50,592 nucleotides of DNA from Lentisphaerae bacterium RIFOXYA12_64_32 (GTDB lineage: Bacteria; Verrucomicrobiota; Lentisphaeria; Oligosphaerales; YB12-FULL-65-16). The notes beneath the pieces are model-generated. The model searched no databases, had not been told where the DNA came from, and saw only the letters and a list, made by a program, of their open reading frames with translations. The DNA lies in the NCBI GenBank assembly GCA_001803235.1, contig MHBL01000134.1, forward strand, positions 1 to 50,592, given 5' to 3'. A program made the position numbers and the translations under genes. This document shows positions 16,649 to 25,464 of the stretch, in pieces (the stretch's first letter is position 1; each line of letters starts with the position of its first letter).

Positions 16649-17025
16649 GGTCTTGGCCTCCCGGTGAGCATGACCTCACATCGCAGGTGGGACTATACCG
16701 CAGGGGGCGCGAAGCGCCAAGCCCGCCGGACCTCTGCCGGCGTGCCAACGCGACCGTCGGCAGTCGTGGTATTGCGTCGTCCGGGAAAAAATACGGGGAC
16801 ACCGGCGGCACACTTGCATTTCCGTAGCCCCTTGTTATGGTGATGGTCGCCCAAAGGGTTTCGAGTCTGTTATTCGGGTCCTCGATGTCCCTGTGGATGA
16901 TCGGGGTTTGTCTGGCTGGAGAGTGAAACGGACCGGGGCTCTGAGGGTGGATCGCCAGCGCTTCGGTTCAGTCCCGTGGGCGTGGGGGCTGGGCGCGGCG
17001 GAGAACGCGGGCCAGGAGAGAAAGC
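16649..17025. other. Divergent intergenic region and RRM-gene leader
   Basis: No gene is seen in these 377 bases. They separate the UPF0102 gene (leftward) from the RRM gene (rightward). A candidate promoter lies at 16814-16841, which would give the RRM mRNA an untranslated leader of about 175 bases; leaders of that length occur on cold-shock-type RNA-binding protein genes, but no specific fold was identified. Confidence 0.45.
16814..16841 (+). promoter_or_regulatory. Candidate promoter for the RRM gene
   Basis: TTGCAT (16814-16819) and TATGGT (16836-16841) are 16 bases apart, in sigma-70-like geometry, within an unusually AT-richer stretch. Confidence 0.35.
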
Positions 17026-17322
17026 ATGGCTAAGACACTGTACGTCGGGAACCTGCCATTCAGCGCCTCTGAGGAAGAGATCCGTCAGCATTTCGGCCAG
17101 CACGGCAACGTGATTGCGGTGCGGCTGGTGACGGACCGTGAGACGGGGCGGCCGCGGGGGTTCGGGTTTGTCGAGATGGAAGACGCCGGGGCGGCCGCGG
17201 CCATGAACGCTCTGAACGGAGTCGAGCTTGGCGGTCGTCCTCTGCGGATCAACGAGGCCAAGGAGCGCGGTCCCCGGAGTGATCGGCAGGGCGGCGGCGG
17301 CGGCGGCGGGTCCCGTTGGTAA
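17026..17322 (+). CDS. Small RRM-type RNA-binding protein
   Basis: A 98-aa protein consisting of one RNA recognition motif plus a Gly-rich tail. RNP2 is LYVGNL (residues 4-9) and RNP1 is RGFGFVEM (about 44-51), both with the aromatic residues that stack on RNA. The tail ends in a run of glycines encoded by a repeated GGC triplet (about 17291-17310), a spot prone to slippage. Such proteins, common in cyanobacteria and PVC bacteria, bind single-stranded RNA and often respond to cold. GGAGAG upstream of ATG 17026 is a good ribosome binding site. A strong terminator follows, so it is a single-gene unit. Confidence 0.93.
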   Translation: MAKTLYVGNLPFSASEEEIRQHFGQHGNVIAVRLVTDRETGRPRGFGFVEMEDAGAAAAMNALNGVELGGRPLRINEAKERGPRSDRQGGGGGGGSRW

Positions 17323-17395
17323 GTTGTTGCTCTGAATCCGATGCTGCGGCTGTGAACGTTTAGCGGCCGCGAGTTTGACGGACAGGATTGATTCT

Positions 17396-17445
17396 AACGG
17401 ATGCAGGCCACACCACGCGAGGTGCGGCGTGTATCCGTTTTTTTT
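17396..17445 (+). terminator. Intrinsic terminator after the RRM gene
   Basis: Arms of 19 bases (17396-17414 and 17421-17439) pair with only a few wobble or mismatch positions and are followed by eight Ts. It isolates the RRM gene from the rnf operon. Confidence 0.87.
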
Positions 17446-17481
17446 CGACTCGTGCGATGGCGAAAGGCGTCGTGGGGGATG

Positions 17482-17509
17482 TTGTACGGCCCCAACGAGG
17501 GGATAGATT
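17482..17509 (+). promoter_or_regulatory. Candidate promoter of the rnf operon
   Basis: TTGTAC (17482-17487) and TAGATT (17504-17509) with a 16-base spacer lie between the RRM terminator and the rnfA start. The same -10 word is proposed for the hicBA promoter. Confidence 0.35.
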
Positions 17510-17611
17510 ACGAGATTCGACTTCGTGCCTCTCGGCAATCTGCGAGCACCGCGTCCCCCATTCTGGGGGAACCTGCGACTCCCGGTTGCTCGGAAGAAGG
17601 GGCTGCCATCC

Positions 17612-17618
17612 GGAGGAG
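17612..17618 (+). promoter_or_regulatory. Ribosome binding site selecting the GTG start of rnfA
   Basis: GGAGGAG lies about nine bases before GTG 17627. This, with the start of the first membrane helix, argues against the in-frame ATG 102 bases upstream. Confidence 0.75.
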
Positions 17619-17626
17619 ATCGGGCC

Positions 17627-18223
17627 GTGGGTGAATACTTTGCCCTTATCGTCGGCGCGATTCTGGTCAACAACTTCGTGCTTGGACGGTTCCTGGGCAT
17701 CTGCCCGTTTCTGGGTGTGTCCAAGCGGCTGGACACGGCGCTCGGCATGGCGGGTGCCGTAGTCTTCGTCATGACGCTGGCCAGCGCGGTGACGGCTACC
17801 GTGAATCAGTACGTGCTCCTTCCCGGCGCGCCGTTTTCCGTCGGCGACCTGGCGTACCTGCAGACAATCGTCTTCATCGTGGTTATCGCCGCGCTGGTGC
17901 AGATCGTGGAAGTCATCCTGCAGCGGTTTGCACCGCCGTTGTACCGCGCCCTGGGAATCTATTTGCCGCTGATCACCACCAACTGTGCGGTGCTGGGCGC
18001 GGCCCTGCTGTCGGCCAAAGAATCGCACGGCATCCTGAAGGCAACGGTGTTCGGCACCGCTTCAGCCGTGGGATTCGGCCTGGCGCTCGTCCTGTTTGCG
18101 AGCCTGCGCGAAAAACTCGAACTGGCTCAGGTTCCGGAGTGCATGCGAGGCACCTCCATCGCCCTGATTACCGCCGGGTTGCTGGCCATGGTGTTCATGG
18201 GTTTTGCCGGACTGGGCGGCTGA
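17627..18223 (+). CDS. rnfA: Electron transport complex subunit RnfA
   Basis: Integral membrane subunit (198 aa) of the Rnf complex, which couples electron flow between reduced ferredoxin and NAD+ to Na+ or H+ transport. Six hydrophobic helices are predicted. Conserved stretches are ILVNNFVLGRFLGICPFLGV near the N-terminus and LPLITTNCAVLGAALL in the middle; the Cys in CPFLG and the one in TTNC are the pair that ligates the intramembrane iron-sulfur centre shared with RnfE. GTG 17627 is supported by the ribosome binding site and by homology. First gene of a complete rnfABCDGE cluster in the order known from Proteobacteria. Confidence 0.96.
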   Translation: MGEYFALIVGAILVNNFVLGRFLGICPFLGVSKRLDTALGMAGAVVFVMTLASAVTATVNQYVLLPGAPFSVGDLAYLQTIVFIVVIAALVQIVEVILQRFAPPLYRALGIYLPLITTNCAVLGAALLSAKESHGILKATVFGTASAVGFGLALVLFASLREKLELAQVPECMRGTSIALITAGLLAMVFMGFAGLGG

Positions 18224-18280
18224 GACAGTCGGGGGACGTCCACTCCCGGCTTTGGCAACAGGAACGGAGAATTCGACACC

Positions 18281-19123
18281 ATGACGGGGGCCATTTTCGT
18301 TCTGACGGTGATGGGCCTGCTCCTGGGGCTGGTTATCGGCATCACCGTGAAGTTCTTCGGAACCGAGCCGGACCCGAAGGTCGAGAAGATCGAGGCGCTG
18401 CTGCCCAACGCCAACTGCGGTGGTTGCGGCTTTGCCGGGTGCTCCGATTTCGCGCGCGCTCTGGCGGGCGGGAAAGCGGAGCCGAACCAGTGCCCGTCCA
18501 CAAATACCGAGACCGCGGCGCAGATTGCCGCCCTGCTGGGTGTCGCGCTCGGGGTCCGACAACCCAAGGTGGCGGTCGTTCTCTGTGGCGGCGACAATAC
18601 CAAGGCAGCGAAAGCGGCCCTGTACAACGGGGTGAATGACTGCCGCGCTGCGACGTTGGTCGCGGGCGGCGCCAAGGCCTGCCTGCGGGGGTGCCTCGGG
18701 TTGGGCGCCTGCGCGCGCGCTTGCCCATTCAAAGCCATCGAGATCACCGGCGCGAGTCTGGCGGTGGTGCACGCGGACGTGTGCACGGGCTGCGGCAAGT
18801 GTGTAGCGACCTGCCCGCGGAAGCTGATCCGGCTGGTTCCCACGTCGGCTACCCTGCACGTGCTTTGCAGCTCACCGGAAAAGGGCGCGGCCAAGCGCAA
18901 GAAGTGTTCGGCGGCGTGTATCGGCTGCCAAAAGTGCGTGAAGGCCGCTGCCGGGGCGGTGTCCATGGAGGGCGCCTTGGCGCGGGTCAACTACGACCAC
19001 CAGCCGTCTCCCCCGGGGGCCATTGCCGAGGTGTGCCCCACGCACTGCCTGCAGCCGGCCCTGCTGGACGTAACGCCGGTCCCGACGCCGGCTGCATCGG
19101 CAAGCGAGGTGGCCCATGCCTGA
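18281..19123 (+). CDS. rnfB: Electron transport complex subunit RnfB, multi-cluster ferredoxin-like
   Basis: A 280-aa iron-sulfur subunit that takes electrons from ferredoxin. An N-terminal membrane anchor (about 3-24) is followed by the Fe-S domain CGGCGFAGC (46-54) with Cys71. Next come two 4Fe-4S motifs: a modified one around residues 134-148 (CLRGCLGLGACARAC) and CTGCGKCVATCP (168-179). A third Cys-rich stretch, CSAACIGCQKC (209-219), and late Cys252/256 suggest further clusters, as in the long RnfB of anaerobes. The C-terminal tail is Pro/Ala-rich. It overlaps rnfC by eight bases. Confidence 0.96.
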   Translation: MTGAIFVLTVMGLLLGLVIGITVKFFGTEPDPKVEKIEALLPNANCGGCGFAGCSDFARALAGGKAEPNQCPSTNTETAAQIAALLGVALGVRQPKVAVVLCGGDNTKAAKAALYNGVNDCRAATLVAGGAKACLRGCLGLGACARACPFKAIEITGASLAVVHADVCTGCGKCVATCPRKLIRLVPTSATLHVLCSSPEKGAAKRKKCSAACIGCQKCVKAAAGAVSMEGALARVNYDHQPSPPGAIAEVCPTHCLQPALLDVTPVPTPAASASEVAHA

Positions 19124-20456
19124 CCCCTGGCGATTCCACGGTGGTGTGCATCCGGATGACGGTAAGGCCTTGTCGGCGCAGGGGGCCATCCGCAAGGCGC
19201 CGTTGTTGGAGAAGTACCTGGTCCCGCTGCAGCAGCACATCGGCGCGCCGCCGAAACTGGTGGTGGCCAAGAAGGCCACGGTTCGGCGCGGCCAAGTCCT
19301 GGCCGAGCCCGGCGGTTTCGTGTCAGCTGCGATCCACTCCCCGACCAGCGGCACGGTCAGCGACATCACGGAGTGCATCGGCCCGGGCGGCTCGCCCATC
19401 CCAGCGGTCGAAATCACCAGTGACGGTCAGGACACCGCGGATACGTGCCTGGAGCCGATCGCGGACTGGGAGAACGCCGCGCCGGATGTGCTGAAGAAGC
19501 GGGTCGGCGAGGCCGGCATCGTCGGCATGGGCGGCGCGGCCTTTCCGACTTTGGTGAAATTGTCCCCGCCGCTGGCCAAGCCGATCGACACCCTGATCCT
19601 GAACGGCGCGGAGTGCGAACCGTGCCTGACCGCGGACTACCGGCTCATGCTCGAGATGCCTGACCGGGTCGTGGCCGGCGCCCGGATCATTACCCGCATC
19701 CTCGGGGTCAAGCAGACCTGGATTGCGATCGAAGCCAACAAGCCGGACGCCGAGGCGTGCGTGCGGCAAAAGGCCGAGGGTACGGGGATCGGCGTGCAGA
19801 GCCTGCGAGTGCGGTATCCGCAGGGCGCGGAGAAGCAACTTATCTACGCCCTGACTGGCCGCAAAGTGCCGGCTGGCGGCTTGCCGATGGATGTGGGCTG
19901 CGTGGTGCAGAACGTGGGCACGGCGGTGGCCATTGCAGAGGCCGTTCTGGACGGTAAGCCGCTGTACGAGCGTGTCACCACCGTGACCGGTACTCCCGTC
20001 GTGAATCCCGGCAACTGGCGGTTCCGCGTCGGGACGCCGTTCCGTGCCGCCCTGACCCTGGCCGGCGGCGTGAAGGAAGACCCGGCCAAGATGATCTCGG
20101 GCGGGCCGATGATGGGGCTGACCGTGTACTCTCTGGACGTGTCGATCGTGAAGAGCACGTCGGGGATCCTTCTGCTCGGCCCGAGCGAAGTCTCCCAGTT
20201 CCGTTCCGGCGCCTGTCTTCACTGCGGCCGGTGCGTCGACGCCTGCCCCATGCTGCTGACGCCCGCGACGCTGAGTGTGCAGATCGAGAACGAGCGGTTC
20301 GATCTGGCCGAGAAGTGGAACGCCTTCGACTGCATCGAGTGCGGTTGCTGTGCCTACGTGTGTCCGGCCAAGCGGCCGCTGGTTCAGCACCTGCGGCGCG
20401 CCAAGGCTGAGATTATGGTTCGGCGCCGGGCCGCCCAGGCCGCGGCGAAGAGATAG
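19116..20456 (+). CDS. rnfC: Electron transport complex subunit RnfC
   Basis: Peripheral subunit (446 aa) carrying the NADH- and FMN-binding site and two 4Fe-4S clusters. It has a barrel-sandwich start (HPDDGKALS, then HSPTSGTVSDI), the nucleotide-binding core GEAGIVGMGGAAFPT (131-145) and NGAECEPCLTADYRLM (163-178), and the cluster motifs CLHCGRCVDACP (367-378) and CIECGCCAYVCP (406-417), all Cys ligands intact. The length is near that of short RnfC forms lacking the Ala-rich C-terminal extension of E. coli RsxC. It overlaps rnfB and precedes rnfD by 33 bases. Confidence 0.97.
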   Translation: MPDPWRFHGGVHPDDGKALSAQGAIRKAPLLEKYLVPLQQHIGAPPKLVVAKKATVRRGQVLAEPGGFVSAAIHSPTSGTVSDITECIGPGGSPIPAVEITSDGQDTADTCLEPIADWENAAPDVLKKRVGEAGIVGMGGAAFPTLVKLSPPLAKPIDTLILNGAECEPCLTADYRLMLEMPDRVVAGARIITRILGVKQTWIAIEANKPDAEACVRQKAEGTGIGVQSLRVRYPQGAEKQLIYALTGRKVPAGGLPMDVGCVVQNVGTAVAIAEAVLDGKPLYERVTTVTGTPVVNPGNWRFRVGTPFRAALTLAGGVKEDPAKMISGGPMMGLTVYSLDVSIVKSTSGILLLGPSEVSQFRSGACLHCGRCVDACPMLLTPATLSVQIENERFDLAEKWNAFDCIECGCCAYVCPAKRPLVQHLRRAKAEIMVRRRAAQAAAKR

Positions 20457-20489
20457 CATTCTGGTTTCCGGAGCGGAAAGCACCCGTTT

Positions 20490-21524
20490 ATGGCGGACCA
20501 TGAGATACGACTACCGGACCCCGGCAAGCTGATCGTCAGCAGTTCGCCGCATTTTGCGGACCCCCAGACGGTTCAGAAGATCATGCTGACCGTGATCCTG
20601 AGCCTGGTGCCGGCGTGCCTGGCGGGCATCGTCTGTTTCGGACTGCGTGCCGCGGGGGTCTTGGTCGTGTGCTGCGTGAGCTGCGTGGCGGTCGAAGCGC
20701 TCGCGGCAAGATGGTTGAAGCGGCCCATGGCCCTCCGGGACGGCAGCGCCTTGCTGACGGGGTTGCTGCTGGGCATGAATCTGTCTGCCCTGACGCCGTG
20801 GTGGATCTGTGTGATCGGTTCGGTTCTGGCAATCGGGCTGGGCAAGATGATCTACGGCGGGCTGGGCTACAATCCGTTCAACCCGGCGCTGGTCGGCCGT
20901 GTGGCCCTGCTGATCGCTTTTCCCAGTGTGATGACTACGTGGGTGACACCAACCCCGGGGCAGATGCTGGGTGACGCGGTGACGACGGCCACGCCGCTGG
21001 GGACACTCGGCACCCTGCACCGCTGGGTCCCGGACCAGGTCATGGCCTGCGGCGGCCAGGCGCTGAGCTACTGGGATCTCTTTACGGGAAACCTGGCCGG
21101 CTGCATCGGCGAGACCTCGAAGGTCGCGCTGCTGGCCGGCGGCCTGTTTCTCATCTGGAAGAAGCTGATCCGCTGGCAGGTCCCGGTCTGCTTCATCGGC
21201 ACGGTCGCGGTGATGACCGGCGTCGCGCACGCCCTGGCGCCGGAACTGCGTGCGCCGCCGCTGTTTCACGTGCTCACGGGCGGGGTGATTTTGGGCGCGT
21301 TTTTCATGGCTACCGACATGGTTACCTCACCCATGACCGGACTCGGCGGCGCCATCTTCGGCGTCGGTTGTGGTGTCCTCACTTGTGTCATCCGTCTGTG
21401 GGGTGGCTACCCCGAAGGCGTGAGCTTCTCCATCCTGTTCATGAACGCGTTGACACCGATGATTGACCAGTTCACGGCCGGCCGGCCATTCGGCGCCCGG
21501 CCCGGGAAGGAGGCCGCCCCATGA
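20490..21524 (+). CDS. rnfD: Electron transport complex subunit RnfD
   Basis: Polytopic membrane subunit (344 aa) with about nine helices and a covalently bound FMN, related to NqrB. The flavin-attachment segment is DAVTTATPLG, with Thr168 the likely phosphoester site. Other conserved stretches are GYNPFNPALVGR (126-137) and the late ATDMVTSPMTGLG loop. The start at ATG 20490 puts a short hydrophilic N-terminus (about 25 residues) before the first helix, as in homologues. It shares four bases with rnfG (ATGA). Confidence 0.96.
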   Translation: MADHEIRLPDPGKLIVSSSPHFADPQTVQKIMLTVILSLVPACLAGIVCFGLRAAGVLVVCCVSCVAVEALAARWLKRPMALRDGSALLTGLLLGMNLSALTPWWICVIGSVLAIGLGKMIYGGLGYNPFNPALVGRVALLIAFPSVMTTWVTPTPGQMLGDAVTTATPLGTLGTLHRWVPDQVMACGGQALSYWDLFTGNLAGCIGETSKVALLAGGLFLIWKKLIRWQVPVCFIGTVAVMTGVAHALAPELRAPPLFHVLTGGVILGAFFMATDMVTSPMTGLGGAIFGVGCGVLTCVIRLWGGYPEGVSFSILFMNALTPMIDQFTAGRPFGARPGKEAAP

Positions 21525-22210
21525 AGGAAGCCGCGCGTCTGAGCCTGGCGCTGGGCCTCATCTGTCTGGTGGCCGCGGGCTTGCTCGCCTTTGCGGACGC
21601 CAAGACGCGGGAACCGCGGGCGCGCGCGGCGAACGCCGAGCGGCAGAAGGCGCTCGCGGTGGTCCTGCCCAGTTTCGACAACGATCCGGTCAGCGACAAG
21701 GCGACCGTGAACTGGGACGGTGGCGAGGTGACCTTCTACCGGGCCAGGAAGGGGGGCCAGATCCTCGGCCTCGCGGGAGAAGGCGTTTCAAACCAGGGCT
21801 ACGGGGGGCGCCTCCAGGTGCTGGTCGGTTTCGCGCCCGACGGGACGCTGGGCACGGTCCTCGTCACCGCGCACCGGGAGACGCCCGGACTGGGGACGCG
21901 GGTGACCGACCGCCGTGAGGTCACGTCGATCTGGAGTGTGTTCTCCGCGTGCGGGGCCCAAGTCGACTGCGGCGGCAGTGCTCCTCGGGTCCCGCCCTGC
22001 ACGTACCTCGACCAGTACTCGAGCGGCCAGCGCCTGTTCCGGACCACCGACGCGCCGTTCCGCGTCAAGCAGGATGGCGGCACGGTACAAGCGGTGGCCG
22101 GCGCGACCGTATCCAGCCGCGCGGTTGCCGACGCCTTGTCCCGGATCGCCGCCGCGTTCGGGGCTAACCAGGGCACATTGCTCGGCGGTGCGCCGGCAGC
22201 GTCGAAGTGA
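21521..22210 (+). CDS. rnfG: Electron transport complex subunit RnfG, FMN-binding
   Basis: A 229-aa subunit with one N-terminal membrane helix (about 5-26) and an FMN-binding domain outside the cytoplasm, related to NqrC. The diagnostic AHRETPGLGTR (117-127) is present, and the flavinylation site is AGATVSSRA with Thr196 as the attachment residue. A pair of cysteines (144, 150) and Cys160 lie in a loop between these motifs. Covalent flavin attachment needs an ApbE transferase, which is not encoded in this window. Confidence 0.95.
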   Translation: MKEAARLSLALGLICLVAAGLLAFADAKTREPRARAANAERQKALAVVLPSFDNDPVSDKATVNWDGGEVTFYRARKGGQILGLAGEGVSNQGYGGRLQVLVGFAPDGTLGTVLVTAHRETPGLGTRVTDRREVTSIWSVFSACGAQVDCGGSAPRVPPCTYLDQYSSGQRLFRTTDAPFRVKQDGGTVQAVAGATVSSRAVADALSRIAAAFGANQGTLLGGAPAASK

Positions 22211-22262
22211 TACGCGGAGCGAGCCCTCGAGGCACCGCCGACAACCGGAGAACGGACGCAAC

Positions 22263-22943
22263 ATGAGTCTGACAAGAGAGTTCACCAAGGGGTTGTGGCG
22301 CGAGAATCCGACGTTGGTGCTCGTGCTTGGCATGTGCCCGACCATGGCCGTCAGCAGCAGCATGAAGAACGCACTCGGCATGGGGGTGGCCACCTGCTTC
22401 GTACTGGTAGGAAGCAATGCGGTGATCTCGCTGGTGCGCAACGTCATCCCCCGAAAAGTGCGTATTCCCTGCTACATCGTGGTGATCGCGTCGTTCGTGA
22501 CTCTCGTCGAAATGCTGATGAGCGCCTACGCCCCGCCGGAACTGAACGCCGCGCTGGGCATTTTCGTGCCGCTCATCGTGGTCAACTGCATTGTCCTGGG
22601 GCGTGCGGAGGCGTTCGCCTCCAAGAACGGTGTGCTAAGCTCGATCCTGGACGGTCTGGGCATGGGTGCGGGGTTCACCCTGGCGCTGATGTCTTTAGGC
22701 GCCGTCCGCGAGTTCCTCGGCAACGGGACACTGTTCGAGATGCAGGTAGTCCCGGGCTGGCCGCAGTTCCTGCTCATGCAGTTTGCGCCTGGCGCCTTCA
22801 TCGTGCTGGGTTTCTTCCTGGCGGGAATGAATGGAATTCAGATGCGCCGTGCGCGGCTGCAGGGCAAGACGTACACGGTCCCCGCCGAGCTCGGCTGTGC
22901 GCACTGCTCGATCTGTCGCTTGGGCGAGGACAAAGCCCCTTGA
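22263..22943 (+). CDS. rnfE: Electron transport complex subunit RnfE with Cys-rich tail
   Basis: Membrane subunit (226 aa) paired with RnfA around the intramembrane iron-sulfur centre. It begins SLTREFTKGLWRENPTLVLV and has six predicted helices, with LGMCPTMAVSSS and LIVVNCIVLGRAEAFA carrying the two conserved Cys. ATG 22263 follows a GGAGAAC ribosome binding site. After the last helix the chain ends in a short hydrophilic tail, ELGCAHCSICRLGEDKAP, with three Cys and a His, not part of the core fold; this may bind a metal. Last gene of the rnf set; the NfeD gene follows after 117 bases. Confidence 0.95.
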   Translation: MSLTREFTKGLWRENPTLVLVLGMCPTMAVSSSMKNALGMGVATCFVLVGSNAVISLVRNVIPRKVRIPCYIVVIASFVTLVEMLMSAYAPPELNAALGIFVPLIVVNCIVLGRAEAFASKNGVLSSILDGLGMGAGFTLALMSLGAVREFLGNGTLFEMQVVPGWPQFLLMQFAPGAFIVLGFFLAGMNGIQMRRARLQGKTYTVPAELGCAHCSICRLGEDKAP

Positions 22944-23060
22944 GTGGCCTGGCTTCGGCAACCTGCGTGCTTGGCTGAAAACGACCGGTACGCGGTTGAT
23001 ATTCGCCTATCCGTCCTTACATTGGTTTCGAGTCGTCAACCGACGCGGGGCGAAATCCTG

Positions 23061-23528
23061 ATGAGTCTTGAAACCATCATCACCCTGATTGTAGCCGGGA
23101 TGTTGCTCATCTTCTGCGAGGTCTTCGTGCCTGGCGGTATCCTGGGTGCTGTTGGAGCCATCGTGCTGCTGGTCGGCTTGGTCTCGGGTTTCATCTATGA
23201 TGTCAACTGGGGGTTCGGCCTCATGCTGGGTTCCCTGGTTTTCGGCATGGTCGGGTTCTGGTTCTGGGTGAAGTATTTCCCGCGCAGTAGGGTGGGAAAG
23301 AAGTTGTTCCTCAGCCGGGACGCACACGAGTGGCAGGGCTACGACGGTGCCAACAAGGAATTGCTCGGGAAGCAGGGTGTGGCGCACACGCCGCTGCGGC
23401 CGGCCGGCACGGCCATCGTCGACGGCAAACGCGTGGATGTCGTGACCCGCGGCGAGATGATCGAGCGGAAGAGCCAGGTCAAGATCATCGAGGTCGAGGG
23501 AAACCGCGTGGTGGTAACCAAGGCCTGA
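23061..23528 (+). CDS. NfeD-family membrane protein
   Basis: A 155-aa NfeD-like protein: three membrane helices within residues 5-75 ([18 protein letters not shown] and following) and a C-terminal OB-like beta domain ending in [16 protein letters not shown]. NfeD proteins partner flotillin-like (SPFH) proteins in membrane microdomains, and the next gene encodes one. The protease domain of long NfeD forms is absent. ATG 23061 is chosen because the first helix starts right after it. Confidence 0.9.
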   Translation: MSLETIITLIVAGMLLIFCEVFVPGGILGAVGAIVLLVGLVSGFIYDVNWGFGLMLGSLVFGMVGFWFWVKYFPRSRVGKKLFLSRDAHEWQGYDGANKELLGKQGVAHTPLRPAGTAIVDGKRVDVVTRGEMIERKSQVKIIEVEGNRVVVTKA

Positions 23529-23652
23529 GCGCAGGCAGGCTGCAGGGAATTGCATCGGCCTTGACCTTGTGAAGCCCAGCGATCGAGTCTACAGTTCAAC
23601 AGCCTACAGCCTAGACAATCTGGAATCGTTACGCAGGAAGGAGACAGGAATC

Positions 23653-24663
23653 ATGTCCGGTGCCATGCAACTCGTAATGGTGGTTGTGATCATCCTCGTG
23701 ATGATCCCGGTTTTCTTCTTTTTCTACTTCCTGAACGTGTGGATTCGTGCCTTGGCTTCGCAGGCCCACGTGTCGATCATGACCCTGGTCGGGATGAAAC
23801 TGCGGCGTGTGCCGCCGACGCTGATTGTCGAGGCGCTCATCCGTCTGAAAAAGGCGGGTCTGCTCAACATGGACACGGACAGTCTTGAAGCCCACTACTT
23901 GGCCGGCGGCGAAGTCCTCAACGTGGTCAACGCGCTGATTGCCGCGGACAAGGCTGGGATCGCGCTCACGTTCCAGAGGGCCGCGGCCATCGACCTGGCC
24001 GGTCGCGACGTGTTCGATGCCGTGCGCCTGAGCGTGAACCCGCGCGTCATCGATTGTCCGGACCCGACCAAGGGCCGGTTGACCATTGATGCGGTGGCCA
24101 AGGACGGCATTCAGGTCAAGGCCAAGGCGCGCGTGACCGTTCGCGCGTGCCTGGAGCGCCTGGTCGGCGGCGCCACCGAGGAAACCATTATCGCCCGCGT
24201 CGGCGAGGGTATCGTCACCACGATCGGTTCGTCACAGTCCTATGCCGTGGTGCTCGAGAACCCGGACATGATCTCCAAGCGTGTTCTCGACAAAGGCCTG
24301 GACAGCGGCACGGCGTTCGAGATCCTCTCGATCGATATCGCCGACGTGGACGTCGGCGACAACATTGGCGCCCGGTTGCAGGCCGATCAGGCAGAAGCCG
24401 ACAAGCGCGTCGCCCAAGCCCGTGCCGAGGTGCGGCGCGCCATGGCCGTGGCCGCCGAGCAGGAAATGAAGGCGAGGGTGCAGGAGATGCAGGCCAAGGT
24501 GGTTGCCGCCCAGGCGGAAGTGCCACTGGCTATGGCGGCGGCGCTGCGGGACGGTAACCTGGGCGTCCTGGATTACTACCGCATCGAAAACATCAAGGCG
24601 GATACGGAAATGCGCTCCGCCATCATCGGCGGCGGCGAGGCCGTGCCGGAAAAGCCGGCGTAG
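23653..24663 (+). CDS. floA: Flotillin-like protein FloA
   Basis: A 336-aa SPFH/prohibitin-domain protein of the FloA (YqfA) type. An N-terminal hydrophobic hairpin (about 6-30) anchors it. Typical stretches are [60 protein letters not shown] and the C-terminal EA-rich coiled coil with [17 protein letters not shown]. FloA scaffolds organise membrane microdomains and affect signalling and secretion. AAGGAG nine bases upstream fixes ATG 23653. It lies between NfeD and a small membrane protein, a grouping that suggests one functional unit. Confidence 0.95.
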   Translation: MSGAMQLVMVVVIILVMIPVFFFFYFLNVWIRALASQAHVSIMTLVGMKLRRVPPTLIVEALIRLKKAGLLNMDTDSLEAHYLAGGEVLNVVNALIAADKAGIALTFQRAAAIDLAGRDVFDAVRLSVNPRVIDCPDPTKGRLTIDAVAKDGIQVKAKARVTVRACLERLVGGATEETIIARVGEGIVTTIGSSQSYAVVLENPDMISKRVLDKGLDSGTAFEILSIDIADVDVGDNIGARLQADQAEADKRVAQARAEVRRAMAVAAEQEMKARVQEMQAKVVAAQAEVPLAMAAALRDGNLGVLDYYRIENIKADTEMRSAIIGGGEAVPEKPA

Positions 24664-24680
24664 ACTCGGGACTGGCGACT

Positions 24681-25256
24681 GTGGAAGATATTATCACCAT
24701 TGTTGTGTTTCTGCTGTTCGGCCTGTTCGGCCTGTTCAAGCACGCCCTGGAGAAGAAGCGGGGGCACCCGGGCGGCCCCGGACAGCCGACAGGCCGCGAT
24801 GGCGGACTGGACGACTGGCCGGAACTGGAGGAGGTCGAAGCGCGGCCGGTGCGCCCGACCTCCGCGAGGCCTGCTTCCCCCCAGTCGCCCTTGCCGGCCC
24901 CGGCGCCAATCGCGAAGCCGAAGCCGGTGTTGACGGGCCGCGCGGTTGACCCGATCCTTCAGGAAGCCCTGCGCAAGCTGGCGGCGGCTCAAGCCAGGCA
25001 GGACGCGGCTGTGGCCGCCCAGCCGGCGCCTGTGGCCGCCGCGGAACTGGCCGCGCCGGCGCCGCTGAACCCGTTGACACAGGTGGCCGAGCAGAGCCTG
25101 GCGGCAGGCTTCCCGGCCATGAAGAGCATGTACATGCGTACGCCCGGCATCGGGCCGCGCCGCCTGGTCTCGGTCCGGGCAATGGGCGTGAAGAACCTGC
25201 GCCAGGGCATTATCATGGCAGAGATCCTGGCCCCGCCGCGCGCCTTCGACATCTGA
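24681..25256 (+). CDS. Small single-helix membrane protein downstream of floA
   Basis: A 191-aa protein with one N-terminal hydrophobic helix (IITIVVFLLFGLFGLF, about residues 4-19), a Pro/Ala-rich disordered middle, and a conserved-looking C-terminus (about 150-191) with a GPRRLVSVRAMG segment and MAEILAPPRAFDI at the end. I do not recognise a named family. Position 17 bases after floA implies co-transcription and a role with it, perhaps as a cytoplasmic adaptor. GTG 24681 is used since the helix follows at once. Repeat copy C begins 48 bases after its stop. Confidence 0.7.
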   Translation: MEDIITIVVFLLFGLFGLFKHALEKKRGHPGGPGQPTGRDGGLDDWPELEEVEARPVRPTSARPASPQSPLPAPAPIAKPKPVLTGRAVDPILQEALRKLAAAQARQDAAVAAQPAPVAAAELAAPAPLNPLTQVAEQSLAAGFPAMKSMYMRTPGIGPRRLVSVRAMGVKNLRQGIIMAEILAPPRAFDI

Positions 25257-25303
25257 GCCGATGGCCAAGCTGCGCGAAGCCGGCCCCCCCGCGATCCGCC
25301 GCG

Positions 25304-25440
25304 GCGGCCGTGGCGCGGGACCTCCGGGACCGCAGCAGGGTGCGCCGGTTCGTCCCGAACCGAGGCCCTCGGCCGGAGACCGGCCGACGCACCCCACTTC
25401 GGCGCGGGACGCCCCGAGCCACCGCGGCCGTGCTTCCGCG
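25304..25440 (+). repeat. Dispersed GC-rich palindromic element, copy C
   Basis: Forward copy of the family. Head GGCCGTGGCGCGGGACCTCC; left arm GCAGGGTGCGCCGGTTCG; centre GAGGCCCTCGGCCGGAGACC; right arm CCGGCCGACGCACCCC; tail GAGCCACCGCGGCCGTGCTT. It falls between the floA-linked gene and the LamG remnant. Confidence 0.85.
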
Positions 25441-25464
25441 TTCCCTCTGACACGGAGTCCCAAC

